The translations under genes and the position numbers were made by a program. Of a stretch of 7,088 nucleotides of DNA, positions 1 through 5,797 are shown in pieces. The DNA is from an uncultured archaeon (GTDB lineage: Archaea > Nanobdellota > Nanobdellia > Woesearchaeales > CAIVOO01): assembly GCA_903907555.1 (NCBI GenBank), contig CAIVOO010000058.1:1-7088 (forward strand). The letters are read 5' to 3'. The stretch's first letter is position 1. The number at the start of each line of letters is the position of its first letter. A model generated the notes under the pieces. That model did no database searches. It worked only from the letters and a program-made list of their open reading frames with translations, and was not told where the DNA came from.

Positions 1-296
1 TGAACTGAGAAAAATATTTGACAATCTTGTAAATGCGCGAAAATAACATAATTTTTTCTAGTGTGGGCGGCAAACGATTGATTGTAACTATCTTTCTTGT
101 TAGCATGGGGATTAGAAAGTTATGTTAGATGTGTTCTTCTACCACGTCCCCATGCCCCAAGCATGATGCGATTATCGAAAACACGCTTTCTTGCTCTTGC
201 AGTGATGGTGGGTGGTAGGGCATAAACAAAACTGAAAGCGCAACTTAGGATTCCCTCCCATAATTACAATATAGTGCTTTCTCACTATTATAGCGA
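1..296. other. Gene-free upstream region, possible structured RNA at about 61-270
   Basis: No ORF with a recognisable product or a start signal was found on either strand. Positions 1-60 are AT-rich (about 25% GC), whereas 61-260 reach about 45% GC, close to the coding regions. Complementary segments in 61-270 include a perfect 9-bp pair (103-111 with 147-155), a 7-bp pair (184-190 with 234-240), a 7-bp pair joining the loops of those two (139-145 with 212-218) and a 7-bp pair spanning most of the region (81-87 with 264-270). In 200 bp, 7-bp matches are expected about once by chance, so only the 9-bp pair is mildly notable. I did not find the SRP helix 8 signature, RNase P conserved regions or a tRNA T-loop. 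The strand is undetermined, and the stretch could equally be upstream regulatory DNA. Confidence 0.3.
271..288. repeat. Short inverted repeat upstream of the psmB promoter
   Basis: ATAGTG (271-276) and CACTAT (283-288) are perfect 6-bp inverted arms around CTTTCT. The element ends about 15 bp before the TATA box of psmB. It could be a regulator binding site or the end of an upstream transcript. There is no U tract after it, which argues against a terminator. Confidence 0.3.
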
Positions 297-311
297 CGAA
301 ACCTTTATATA
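297..311 (+). promoter_or_regulatory. Archaeal BRE/TATA promoter of psmB
   Basis: A TTTATATA box lies at 304-311, preceded by the purine-containing CGAAAC (297-302), which fits a TFB recognition element. Archaeal transcription normally starts about 22-27 bp downstream of the TATA centre, which predicts a start near 330-334 and a leader of about 40 nt before the ATG at 373. Confidence 0.65.
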
Positions 312-330
312 CTACCAGTTATAGAATACG

Positions 331-352
331 TCTTGAGGTGTAATTCTCAAGA
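331..352 (+). promoter_or_regulatory. Hairpin at the predicted 5' end of the psmB mRNA
   Basis: TCTTGAG (331-337) and CTCAAGA (346-352) form a perfect 7-bp stem with an 8-nt loop. The stem coincides with the predicted transcription start, so it would cap the mRNA leader and stay clear of the Shine-Dalgarno sequence at 361-366. A role in mRNA stability or control of psmB is inferred. Confidence 0.45.
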
Positions 353-360
353 GTTTAATC

Positions 361-366
361 AAGGTG
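361..366 (+). promoter_or_regulatory. Shine-Dalgarno sequence that sets the psmB start
   Basis: AAGGTG (361-366) contains GGTG, complementary to the archaeal 16S rRNA 3' end, and sits 6 nt before the ATG at 373. The in-frame GTG at 364 lies within this sequence, so the ATG is the likelier start. Confidence 0.65.
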
Positions 367-372
367 TTAATC

Positions 373-1008
373 ATGGAAGAGCAATTAAAAACTGGAACAA
401 CAACATTGGGTTTGGTTTGCAATGATGGTATTGTCTTGGCAGCGGACAAGAGGGCTACTACTGGCTATTTCATAGCCAACAAGAATGTTACGAAAGTCCA
501 CGATATTAATGACAAGCTTGTCTTGACTATGGCAGGAACAGTCTCGGACATACAACTTTTAATCAAGTTAATCAAGGCAGAATTGAAGCTGAAGAAGATG
601 CGAACTGGAAGGGACTTGACTGTCAAGGAGGCAGCAAACCTGCTTGCAGGAATGGTATATTCAAACATTAGAAAGTTCAGCGTAATACCTGGAGTATCAC
701 ACTTCATCCTTGGAGGCAAGGACAAGACGGAATTCCACTTATACGATGTTTTCGCAGACGGCTCAATAACAGAGATTGACGATTATGTTTCTTCAGGCTC
801 TGGAAGCGTCATGGCTTATGGAGTGCTTGAGACATTATACAAGAAAAACATGTCCGTAGACGAAGGAATCAAATTAGCGGCAAAATCATTGAATGCAGCA
901 ATACAGCGTGATATCGCTTCTGGAAGCGGATTTGACATTGTGACCATAACAAAGGACGGAATCAAGAGAGTGGTTTCGAAGGACCTTCCTGTAAAAGTCG
1001 AAGCCTGA
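373..1008 (+). CDS. psmB: Proteasome beta subunit (20S core, catalytic)
   Basis: This is the proteolytic subunit of the archaeal 20S proteasome, an N-terminal-nucleophile hydrolase that assembles as two inner rings between alpha rings in the cytoplasm. From the ATG at 373 it is 211 aa, normal for the family. The propeptide is eight residues, MEEQLKTG, with autocleavage expected before TTTLG. In mature numbering Thr1, Asp17 and Lys33 are all present; the SGSGS loop (Ser135) and RDIASG (Asp172, Ser175) match the usual Ser129, Asp166 and Ser169 with a six-residue insertion. Met45 fits a hydrophobic S1 pocket. A start at the GTG of 364 would add MLI, but that GTG is part of the Shine-Dalgarno sequence. 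fttA follows after 52 bp, a pairing known from other archaea such as Methanocaldococcus. The gene has its own TATA box and a hairpin leader. No alpha subunit or PAN ATPase lies in the window. The identification is secure. Confidence 0.97.
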   Translation: MEEQLKTGTTTLGLVCNDGIVLAADKRATTGYFIANKNVTKVHDINDKLVLTMAGTVSDIQLLIKLIKAELKLKKMRTGRDLTVKEAANLLAGMVYSNIRKFSVIPGVSHFILGGKDKTEFHLYDVFADGSITEIDDYVSSGSGSVMAYGVLETLYKKNMSVDEGIKLAAKSLNAAIQRDIASGSGFDIVTITKDGIKRVVSKDLPVKVEA

Positions 1009-1025
1009 TTCTAAATAGAAACAAA

Positions 1026-1040
1026 TTTTTATTTTTATTT
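1026..1040 (+). terminator. U-rich tract after psmB, before fttA
   Basis: The RNA would read U5-A-U5-A-U3 (1026-1030, 1032-1036, 1038-1040), beginning 17 nt after the psmB stop. Archaeal RNA polymerase pauses or terminates at such tracts, and aCPSF1/FttA acts at U-rich 3' ends. No strong hairpin precedes it. Because no good TATA box for fttA is visible and fttA has a Shine-Dalgarno sequence, fttA is probably reached by readthrough, so termination here may be partial. Confidence 0.5.
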
Positions 1041-1046
1041 AAATTT

Positions 1047-1051
1047 GGAGG
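1047..1051 (+). promoter_or_regulatory. Shine-Dalgarno sequence of fttA
   Basis: GGAGG (1047-1051) is followed by a 9-nt spacer to the ATG at 1061. It is the strongest ribosome binding site in the window and supports translation from a leadered or co-transcribed mRNA. Confidence 0.75.
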
Positions 1052-1060
1052 AAATACAAA

Positions 1061-2956
1061 ATGCCAGATATTATTAAAGAAATGATTAGCAATCTCCCTG
1101 AAGGAAAAGTCTGCGATGCAGTTTTCGAGGGAGCGAACATAGTTCTTTATACTAAGGATATTGACTTTTTCTTGGACAACAAGGGCATGATAAAAGGCCT
1201 GGTTGACATGTTCAAGAAAAGGATTGAGTTAAGAGCTGATCCCTCAGTCACAGAGCCTCAGGAGGAATCTGAAAAAATCATAAGAAAGCTGATTCCTGAA
1301 GAGGCAGGCACTGGAAACATAATCTTCGACACGAACAGGTCAAGGGTTATTGTTGAGGTTGACAAGCCAGGAGTTGCTATTGGAAAGCAGGGTGAAATTC
1401 TTAAGGAAATCAAGGAGAAAACAAAATGGTCTCCATTAATCAGAAGAATGCCTGCAATCCGCTCGCAGCTGATTGAAAACATAAGGGCTGTCCTTTACCA
1501 GCATTCTGATTACAGAAGAAAATTTTTGGACAAGATAGGGCACAGAATTTACGACGGATGGACCAGGGGAAAAAAGAATGAGTGGGTGAGGGTTTCATAT
1601 TTAGGCGGAGCAAGGCAGGTAGGAAGATCATGCTTGTTGCTGCAGACACCTGAATCAAGAATCCTGCTTGACTGCGGAATTAATGTTGCATCAGACGACC
1701 AGACATACCCGCATCTCGAAGCGCCTGAATTCAAGATTGACGAATTAGATGCTGTAATAATCAGCCATTCGCACTTAGACCACTCAGGGCTTGTCCCGTA
1801 CCTTTTCAAATTCGGATACAAGGGACCTGTTTATTGCACAGCTCCGACAAGAGATGTAATGTCATTGCTGCACCTTGACTTGATTAAAATCGCGCAGTCG
1901 GAAGGGAAAGAGCCGATTTACACAAGCGACGACATCAAGGAAATGGTGAAGCACACAATCTGTTTAGGATTCGAGGAAGTTTCTGACGTGACGCCAGATG
2001 TAAGAATCACATTCTACAATGCAGGGCACATCTTGGGAAGTTCATTAGTTCATTTGCACATCGGAAATGGCTTGCATAATTTAGTCTACACAGGCGACCT
2101 GAAGTACGGAAGGACGCAGCTGCTCGAGCCTGCAAACACGATGTTCCCAAGAGTTGAATCGCTTTTGATAGAAAGCACTTATGGCGGAAAAGACAATGTG
2201 CTCCCTCCGCTTGCCGAGGAAGAGGCAAACCTGAAGCAAATAATCAAGGAAACAGTTGCCCGCGGCGGGAAAATCCTCATGCCAGTTCTCGGTTCAGGAA
2301 GAGGGCAGGACATGATGATAATGATTGAAGGAATGGTAAGAAGCGGAGAGCTTGAAAAAATACCAGTCTATATTGACGGAATGGTATGGGATATCACGGC
2401 AATCCACACAGCTTACCCTGAATTCCTTAACAGCAATATCAGGAAGCAGATTTTCCACAAGGACGAGAATCCATTCCTTTCAGACATATTCAAGAGAGTC
2501 GGCTCGCCGAAAGAGAGACAGCAGGTTGTCGAAGAAGCCGGACCTTGCGTTATTCTAGCAACTTCTGGAATGCTGCAGGGCGGACCATCTGTTTATTACC
2601 TGAAACAGTTGGCATCAGGCTCAAAGCATTCACTGGTATTCACATGCTACCAGCCTGAAGGCTCGATGGGATACAGAATCAGGGGCGGAGAGAAATCATT
2701 CGTTGTCATGAACGAAGCGAACGGAAAACCAGAGCCTTTGGAAATTAAAATGGATGTCCATAAAATAGAAATCACAGACCACTCAGACAGGAAACAGCTG
2801 ATGAACTACATCTACAAATGCGACCCAAGGCCGAAGCGCGTGATAATAAACCACGGCGAGAACTCAAGAGCATTGGACCTGGCATCTTCTATTCATAGAA
2901 CATACAGAATAGAAACTCAATGCCCGAGGAATCTGGAAGCTGTGAGGGTTAGATAG
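1061..2956 (+). CDS. fttA: aCPSF1/FttA, KH-metallo-beta-lactamase-beta-CASP ribonuclease (transcription termination factor)
   Basis: The product is the archaeal homologue of CPSF73, a zinc-dependent endo/5'-3' exoribonuclease that cleaves nascent RNA at U-rich sites and terminates transcription. Its 631 aa are typical of the family. An N-terminal KH region (about 1-145) includes a GxxG loop, GKQG at 108-111. The metallo-beta-lactamase fold starts near 175 and has the metal site HSHLDH (His236, His238, Asp240, His241), AGHILGS with His323 and YTGDLK with Asp346. Beta-CASP motif A is ESTYG (Glu371), motif B DHSD (His574) and motif C NHGE (His598). All catalytic residues are intact, so the enzyme should be active. 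It follows psmB by 52 bp behind a U tract and precedes lonB by 41 bp. Synteny with psmB is known in archaea and was part of the predicted exosome-proteasome connection. The window shows no other termination or exosome gene. Confidence 0.96.
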   Translation: MPDIIKEMISNLPEGKVCDAVFEGANIVLYTKDIDFFLDNKGMIKGLVDMFKKRIELRADPSVTEPQEESEKIIRKLIPEEAGTGNIIFDTNRSRVIVEVDKPGVAIGKQGEILKEIKEKTKWSPLIRRMPAIRSQLIENIRAVLYQHSDYRRKFLDKIGHRIYDGWTRGKKNEWVRVSYLGGARQVGRSCLLLQTPESRILLDCGINVASDDQTYPHLEAPEFKIDELDAVIISHSHLDHSGLVPYLFKFGYKGPVYCTAPTRDVMSLLHLDLIKIAQSEGKEPIYTSDDIKEMVKHTICLGFEEVSDVTPDVRITFYNAGHILGSSLVHLHIGNGLHNLVYTGDLKYGRTQLLEPANTMFPRVESLLIESTYGGKDNVLPPLAEEEANLKQIIKETVARGGKILMPVLGSGRGQDMMIMIEGMVRSGELEKIPVYIDGMVWDITAIHTAYPEFLNSNIRKQIFHKDENPFLSDIFKRVGSPKERQQVVEEAGPCVILATSGMLQGGPSVYYLKQLASGSKHSLVFTCYQPEGSMGYRIRGGEKSFVVMNEANGKPEPLEIKMDVHKIEITDHSDRKQLMNYIYKCDPRPKRVIINHGENSRALDLASSIHRTYRIETQCPRNLEAVRVR

Positions 2957-2968
2957 AATCCACAACGC

Positions 2969-2977
2969 TTATAAATA
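2969..2977 (+). promoter_or_regulatory. TATA box of lonB, leaderless type
   Basis: TTATAAATA (2969-2977) is centred about 25 bp before the ATG at 2998, so transcription should start at or next to the start codon. The GGGAG at 2993-2997 touches the ATG and is too close to work as a Shine-Dalgarno sequence. lonB thus appears to have its own promoter just after the fttA stop. Confidence 0.6.
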
Positions 2978-2997
2978 AAAACACCTCTTTCTGGGAG

Positions 2998-4914
2998 ATG
3001 GCCAAAAAATCTGCTAAATCTGAACCTAGTTTCAAGGATACCAGCCAGATTAAGGTATCGAAGAGAGTTGTAGACCAGGTCATAGGCCAGGATGAGGCTG
3101 TTGAAATAGTCAAGAAAGCTGCTTCCCAGCAAAGGCATGTTCTCCTGATAGGCGAGCCAGGCACTGGAAAGTCCATGCTTGGGCAGGCGCTGGCTGAACT
3201 GCTGCCTGGAAAATCTGAATTGGAAGATGTTCTTGTCTATCCTAACGAAAAAGATCCTCAGAAGCCGTTGATAAAAACTTTCAAGGCAGGAGAGGGCGAG
3301 AAGGCAATCATGGGAATAAGGACTGCCTTGGAGTCAGGCGTTGCAACAAGAAGATTCATGCTGATACTTGTCGGAGGCGGAATACTTTTTTTTGGGGCAA
3401 TGATGCTTTGGAAATTATTCAAGGACACACAGTATGGTCCTTTGGCAATTGTGAGCGGTGTCGGAAACATTGTCTGGATTGTTCTGCTTTTGGGATTCCT
3501 TATGGCAAGCGCACCAAAGTTTGGGAAGATGCTGAAAGGATTTGCAATGGTTCCAAAGCCATTAGTCACGCATCCGTCGAACGGCAAGGCTCCGTTTGTT
3601 GACGCTACAGGAGCACATGCAGGTGCCCTTCTCGGCGATGTACTTCACGATCCTTTTCAATCGGGAGGATTTGAAACTCCTGCGCACGAGAGAGTGGAAG
3701 CAGGAATGATACACCGCGCAAATAAAGGCGTATTATTTGTTGACGAGGTTGCAAACCTGAAACCAGAATCTCAGCAGAGCTTGTTGACAGCTTTGCAGGA
3801 AAAAAAATTCGCAATCACAGGACAATCAGAAAGATCATCAGGGTCATTAGTTCACACAGAAGCAGTTCCCTGTGACTTTGTTTTAGTCGCTGCAGGAAAT
3901 GTTGAAACAGTCCAGCAGATGCATCCAGCTTTGCGTTCAAGAATCAGGGGTTATGGCTATGAAGTTTACATGAAAGAAACTATGACTGATAATCCTGAAA
4001 ACAGGCTGAAGATTGCAAGATTCATTGCACAGGAAGTTACTAAAGACGGCAAGATTCCGCACTTCAGCTCTGCAGCTGTTGACATCATAATACAGGAAGC
4101 GAGAAGGAGAGCCAACAGGAAAAATCATTTGACATTAAGATTAAGAGAGCTTGGCGGATTAATAAGAGCAGCTGGCGATATCGCAGTCGAGAAAAATGCA
4201 AAACTGGTAGAGCCTGTCCACATACAGCTTGCAAAGAAAAATGCAAGGACTCTTGAGCAGCAGATGTCTGACAAGTTCATTGAGATGAAAAAAGAGTATG
4301 AAATAATAAAAACTTCAGGCACTCAAGTCGGAAGAGTGAACGGCCTGGCAGTCATCGGAAGCGCTGTTGCATTCTCAGGATTACTGCTGCCAATAGAAGC
4401 AGAAGTCGCTCCAGGCGGAAAAGAGATGGGAATCGTCGCGACAGGAAAGCTTGGCGAGATAGCAAAAGAGGCAATAAAGAATGTTTCCGCAATCATCAAG
4501 AAAATGTTCGGCGAAGATATCAAAGGGAAATATGACATTTACGTACAGTTTTTACAAACATACGAAGGTGTTGAGGGAGATTCTGCGTCAATAGCAGTTG
4601 CGACAGCAGTAATCTCTGCATTCAAGCATATCCCAGTAAGGCAGGATGTTGCAATGACAGGCTCGCTTTCCGTGAGAGGAGAAGTACTGCCTGTCGGCGG
4701 AGTGTCTGCAAAAGTTGAAGCTGCAATAGATACTGGAATAAAAACAATAATAGTTCCTGCATCAAACCTGAAAGACATAGTGCTCGATCCTGAAAAGCTG
4801 AAAAAAGTCAAGCTTGTGCCAGTATCAAAGATATCAGAAGTGCTGAAAGTGGCGCTTGACTGGAAAGGAAAGGAAAAAGTCCTGAAGGCGATATTGGAAG
4901 TAAACGGGTACTAA
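2998..4914 (+). CDS. lonB: Archaeal LonB-type membrane-anchored ATP-dependent protease
   Basis: This is an AAA+ serine protease that unfolds and degrades misfolded and regulatory proteins at the cytoplasmic face of the membrane. Its 638 aa fit archaeal LonB, which lacks the large N-terminal domain of bacterial LonA. Walker A is GEPGTGKS (52-59). Two hydrophobic segments, about 119-140 and 148-170, interrupt the ATPase domain before Walker B (VLFVDE, 245-250), the hallmark of membrane LonB. Sensor 1 is Asn301 in AAGN, and arginine-finger candidates are Arg313 and Arg315 in ALRSR. The protease domain (about 445-625) has the Ser-Lys dyad: Ser529 in GDSAS and Lys572 in GVSAKVEAA, 43 residues apart as in E. 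coli Lon (679/722). All key residues are present. The ATG at 2998 fits a leaderless start. A run of eight T (3386-3393) lies in the first membrane segment. Identification is secure; adjacency to psmB-fttA groups two degradation systems. Confidence 0.96.
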   Translation: MAKKSAKSEPSFKDTSQIKVSKRVVDQVIGQDEAVEIVKKAASQQRHVLLIGEPGTGKSMLGQALAELLPGKSELEDVLVYPNEKDPQKPLIKTFKAGEGEKAIMGIRTALESGVATRRFMLILVGGGILFFGAMMLWKLFKDTQYGPLAIVSGVGNIVWIVLLLGFLMASAPKFGKMLKGFAMVPKPLVTHPSNGKAPFVDATGAHAGALLGDVLHDPFQSGGFETPAHERVEAGMIHRANKGVLFVDEVANLKPESQQSLLTALQEKKFAITGQSERSSGSLVHTEAVPCDFVLVAAGNVETVQQMHPALRSRIRGYGYEVYMKETMTDNPENRLKIARFIAQEVTKDGKIPHFSSAAVDIIIQEARRRANRKNHLTLRLRELGGLIRAAGDIAVEKNAKLVEPVHIQLAKKNARTLEQQMSDKFIEMKKEYEIIKTSGTQVGRVNGLAVIGSAVAFSGLLLPIEAEVAPGGKEMGIVATGKLGEIAKEAIKNVSAIIKKMFGEDIKGKYDIYVQFLQTYEGVEGDSASIAVATAVISAFKHIPVRQDVAMTGSLSVRGEVLPVGGVSAKVEAAIDTGIKTIIVPASNLKDIVLDPEKLKKVKLVPVSKISEVLKVALDWKGKEKVLKAILEVNGY

Positions 4915-4934
4915 TTCGAATCTTTTCCGTCGAG

Positions 4935-4954
4935 TATATAACAATCTATAAAAA
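4935..4954 (+). promoter_or_regulatory. TATA-like elements of the TrpF-like gene
   Basis: CTATAAAAA (4946-4954) is centred about 27 bp before the ATG at 4977, consistent with a leaderless mRNA. A second candidate, TATATAA (4935-4941), lies about 39 bp upstream and would give a leader of about 12 nt. No Shine-Dalgarno sequence is visible between the boxes and the ATG. Confidence 0.5.
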
Positions 4955-4976
4955 CCTAGAAGCCATTTCTCGTCGT

Positions 4977-5762
4977 ATGAAACCTTATGTTGGGATAACA
5001 GGAGCTGCATCCAAGAAAGAAGCTGATGCAGTGCTGAAAGAATTCGCAAATGCAGGATTCACAATGCAGTCAGGGCATGTTCCGATGCTGGGCATTCTCG
5101 TTTCCTACAAAAGGCTTATGGGAATACCTCAGGACAATCTGCAGTTTCCAAGATTCCAGGAAGTTTACTTCCTGCTGAAGCAGGGAGCAGGAAAAGCTCT
5201 TACAATGGTGCATTACAACTCGAGAGAAATCTCCACTTTAAGCGATCAGGTTTACAGGATTTTCAATCATCTTTATCGCGACGATGTATGCAAGGCGGTT
5301 CAGCTGAACATCACGTGGCCTGACATAAAGCAGGTTAAGCAGATAAAAAAGGATTTTCCTGAGATGCAAATAGTTTTTGAGGCTAACAAGACAGTCCTTG
5401 AAGGAAAATCAGCAGGAGATGTTGCGCAAGGCATAAAGCAGTACGGAAGCCTGATTGATTATGTCCTTATCGACCCTTCCGAAGGCAATGGTGAAGAGTT
5501 TGATGTTAACAATTCAATACATATTTATCAAGAGCTGAAGGACAGGCTGCAAAATGTGACAATCGGGTTTGCAGGCGGATTCACAGGAGAGAATGTTGAG
5601 GAAAGGGTGCAAAGGCTTGCCTCTGCATTGGGCAATACAGATTTCTGCATCGATGCGCAAGGCAAGTTGCGGGACAAGGTTGGTGAAGCATACGGACAGG
5701 ACAAGCTGAACATTAAGAAAGTCAAGGCTTATCTGCAGAACGCTTCAAAGATTTTAAAATAG
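4977..5762 (+). CDS. TrpF-like (phosphoribosylanthranilate isomerase fold) TIM-barrel protein, function unknown
   Basis: The 261-aa product aligns by eye with phosphoribosylanthranilate isomerase (TrpF) along most of its length. VGIT at 5-8 matches the first-strand CGIT of TrpF, AVQLN (107-111) matches AVQLHG, DYVLID (161-166) matches the strand ending in the catalytic Asp, GNG (170-172) the following glycine turn, and FAGGFTGENV (198-207) the phosphate-binding SGGLNPENV. The tail around IDAQGK (225-230) matches VDVSSG. The general-base cysteine of TrpF is replaced by Val5, while the general acid appears kept as Asp166. TrpF is usually near 200-220 aa; the extra length is mostly between strands in the N-terminal third (about 28-72). 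No other tryptophan gene is nearby. A phosphorylated sugar or nucleotide ligand is plausible, but isomerase activity on PRA is doubtful. Fold confidence is moderate to high; function is not assigned. No signal peptide or membrane segment is seen. Confidence 0.8.
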   Translation: MKPYVGITGAASKKEADAVLKEFANAGFTMQSGHVPMLGILVSYKRLMGIPQDNLQFPRFQEVYFLLKQGAGKALTMVHYNSREISTLSDQVYRIFNHLYRDDVCKAVQLNITWPDIKQVKQIKKDFPEMQIVFEANKTVLEGKSAGDVAQGIKQYGSLIDYVLIDPSEGNGEEFDVNNSIHIYQELKDRLQNVTIGFAGGFTGENVEERVQRLASALGNTDFCIDAQGKLRDKVGEAYGQDKLNIKKVKAYLQNASKILK

Positions 5763-5767
5763 TTAAA

Positions 5768-5776
5768 TTATTATAA
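5768..5776 (+). promoter_or_regulatory. TATA-like box of the METTL5-like gene
   Basis: TTATTATAA (5768-5776) is centred about 25 bp before the ATG at 5798, and the spacer has no Shine-Dalgarno sequence, so a leaderless transcript is expected. The spacer (5779-5797) is strongly T-rich and may also serve as the 3' end signal of the preceding gene. Confidence 0.5.
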
Positions 5777-5797
5777 CCTATTCTTATTTTATTTGTT

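Noticed and set aside
163..225. Plus-strand 20-codon ORF (MMRLSKTRFLALAV...) in the upstream region
   Set aside because: Very short, no Shine-Dalgarno sequence or TATA box at the right distance, and no family recognised; it could be chance.
163..242. Box C/D-like sRNA (ATGATGC or GTGATGG with CTGA at 232-235)
   Set aside because: The box C matches are imperfect, there is no clear D' box, and the TTGC/GCAA terminal stem is not adjacent to the boxes.
125..261. Two overlapping minus-strand mini-ORFs (223 to 125, 32 aa; 261 to 172, 29 aa)
   Set aside because: They overlap in different frames and lack start signals and recognisable motifs, including those of small ribosomal proteins I could recall.
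364..366. GTG at 364 as the psmB start
   Set aside because: It lies inside the AAGGTG Shine-Dalgarno sequence, and the ATG at 373 has ideal spacing and gives a normal eight-residue propeptide.
2993..2997. GGGAG as a Shine-Dalgarno sequence for lonB
   Set aside because: It directly abuts the ATG with no spacer, and the TATA box 25 bp upstream predicts a leaderless transcript.
4912..4925. TAATTCGAATCT as the T-loop of a tRNA
   Set aside because: There is no complementary T stem, no anticodon arm or acceptor partner, and it sits in a 62-bp gap containing a promoter.
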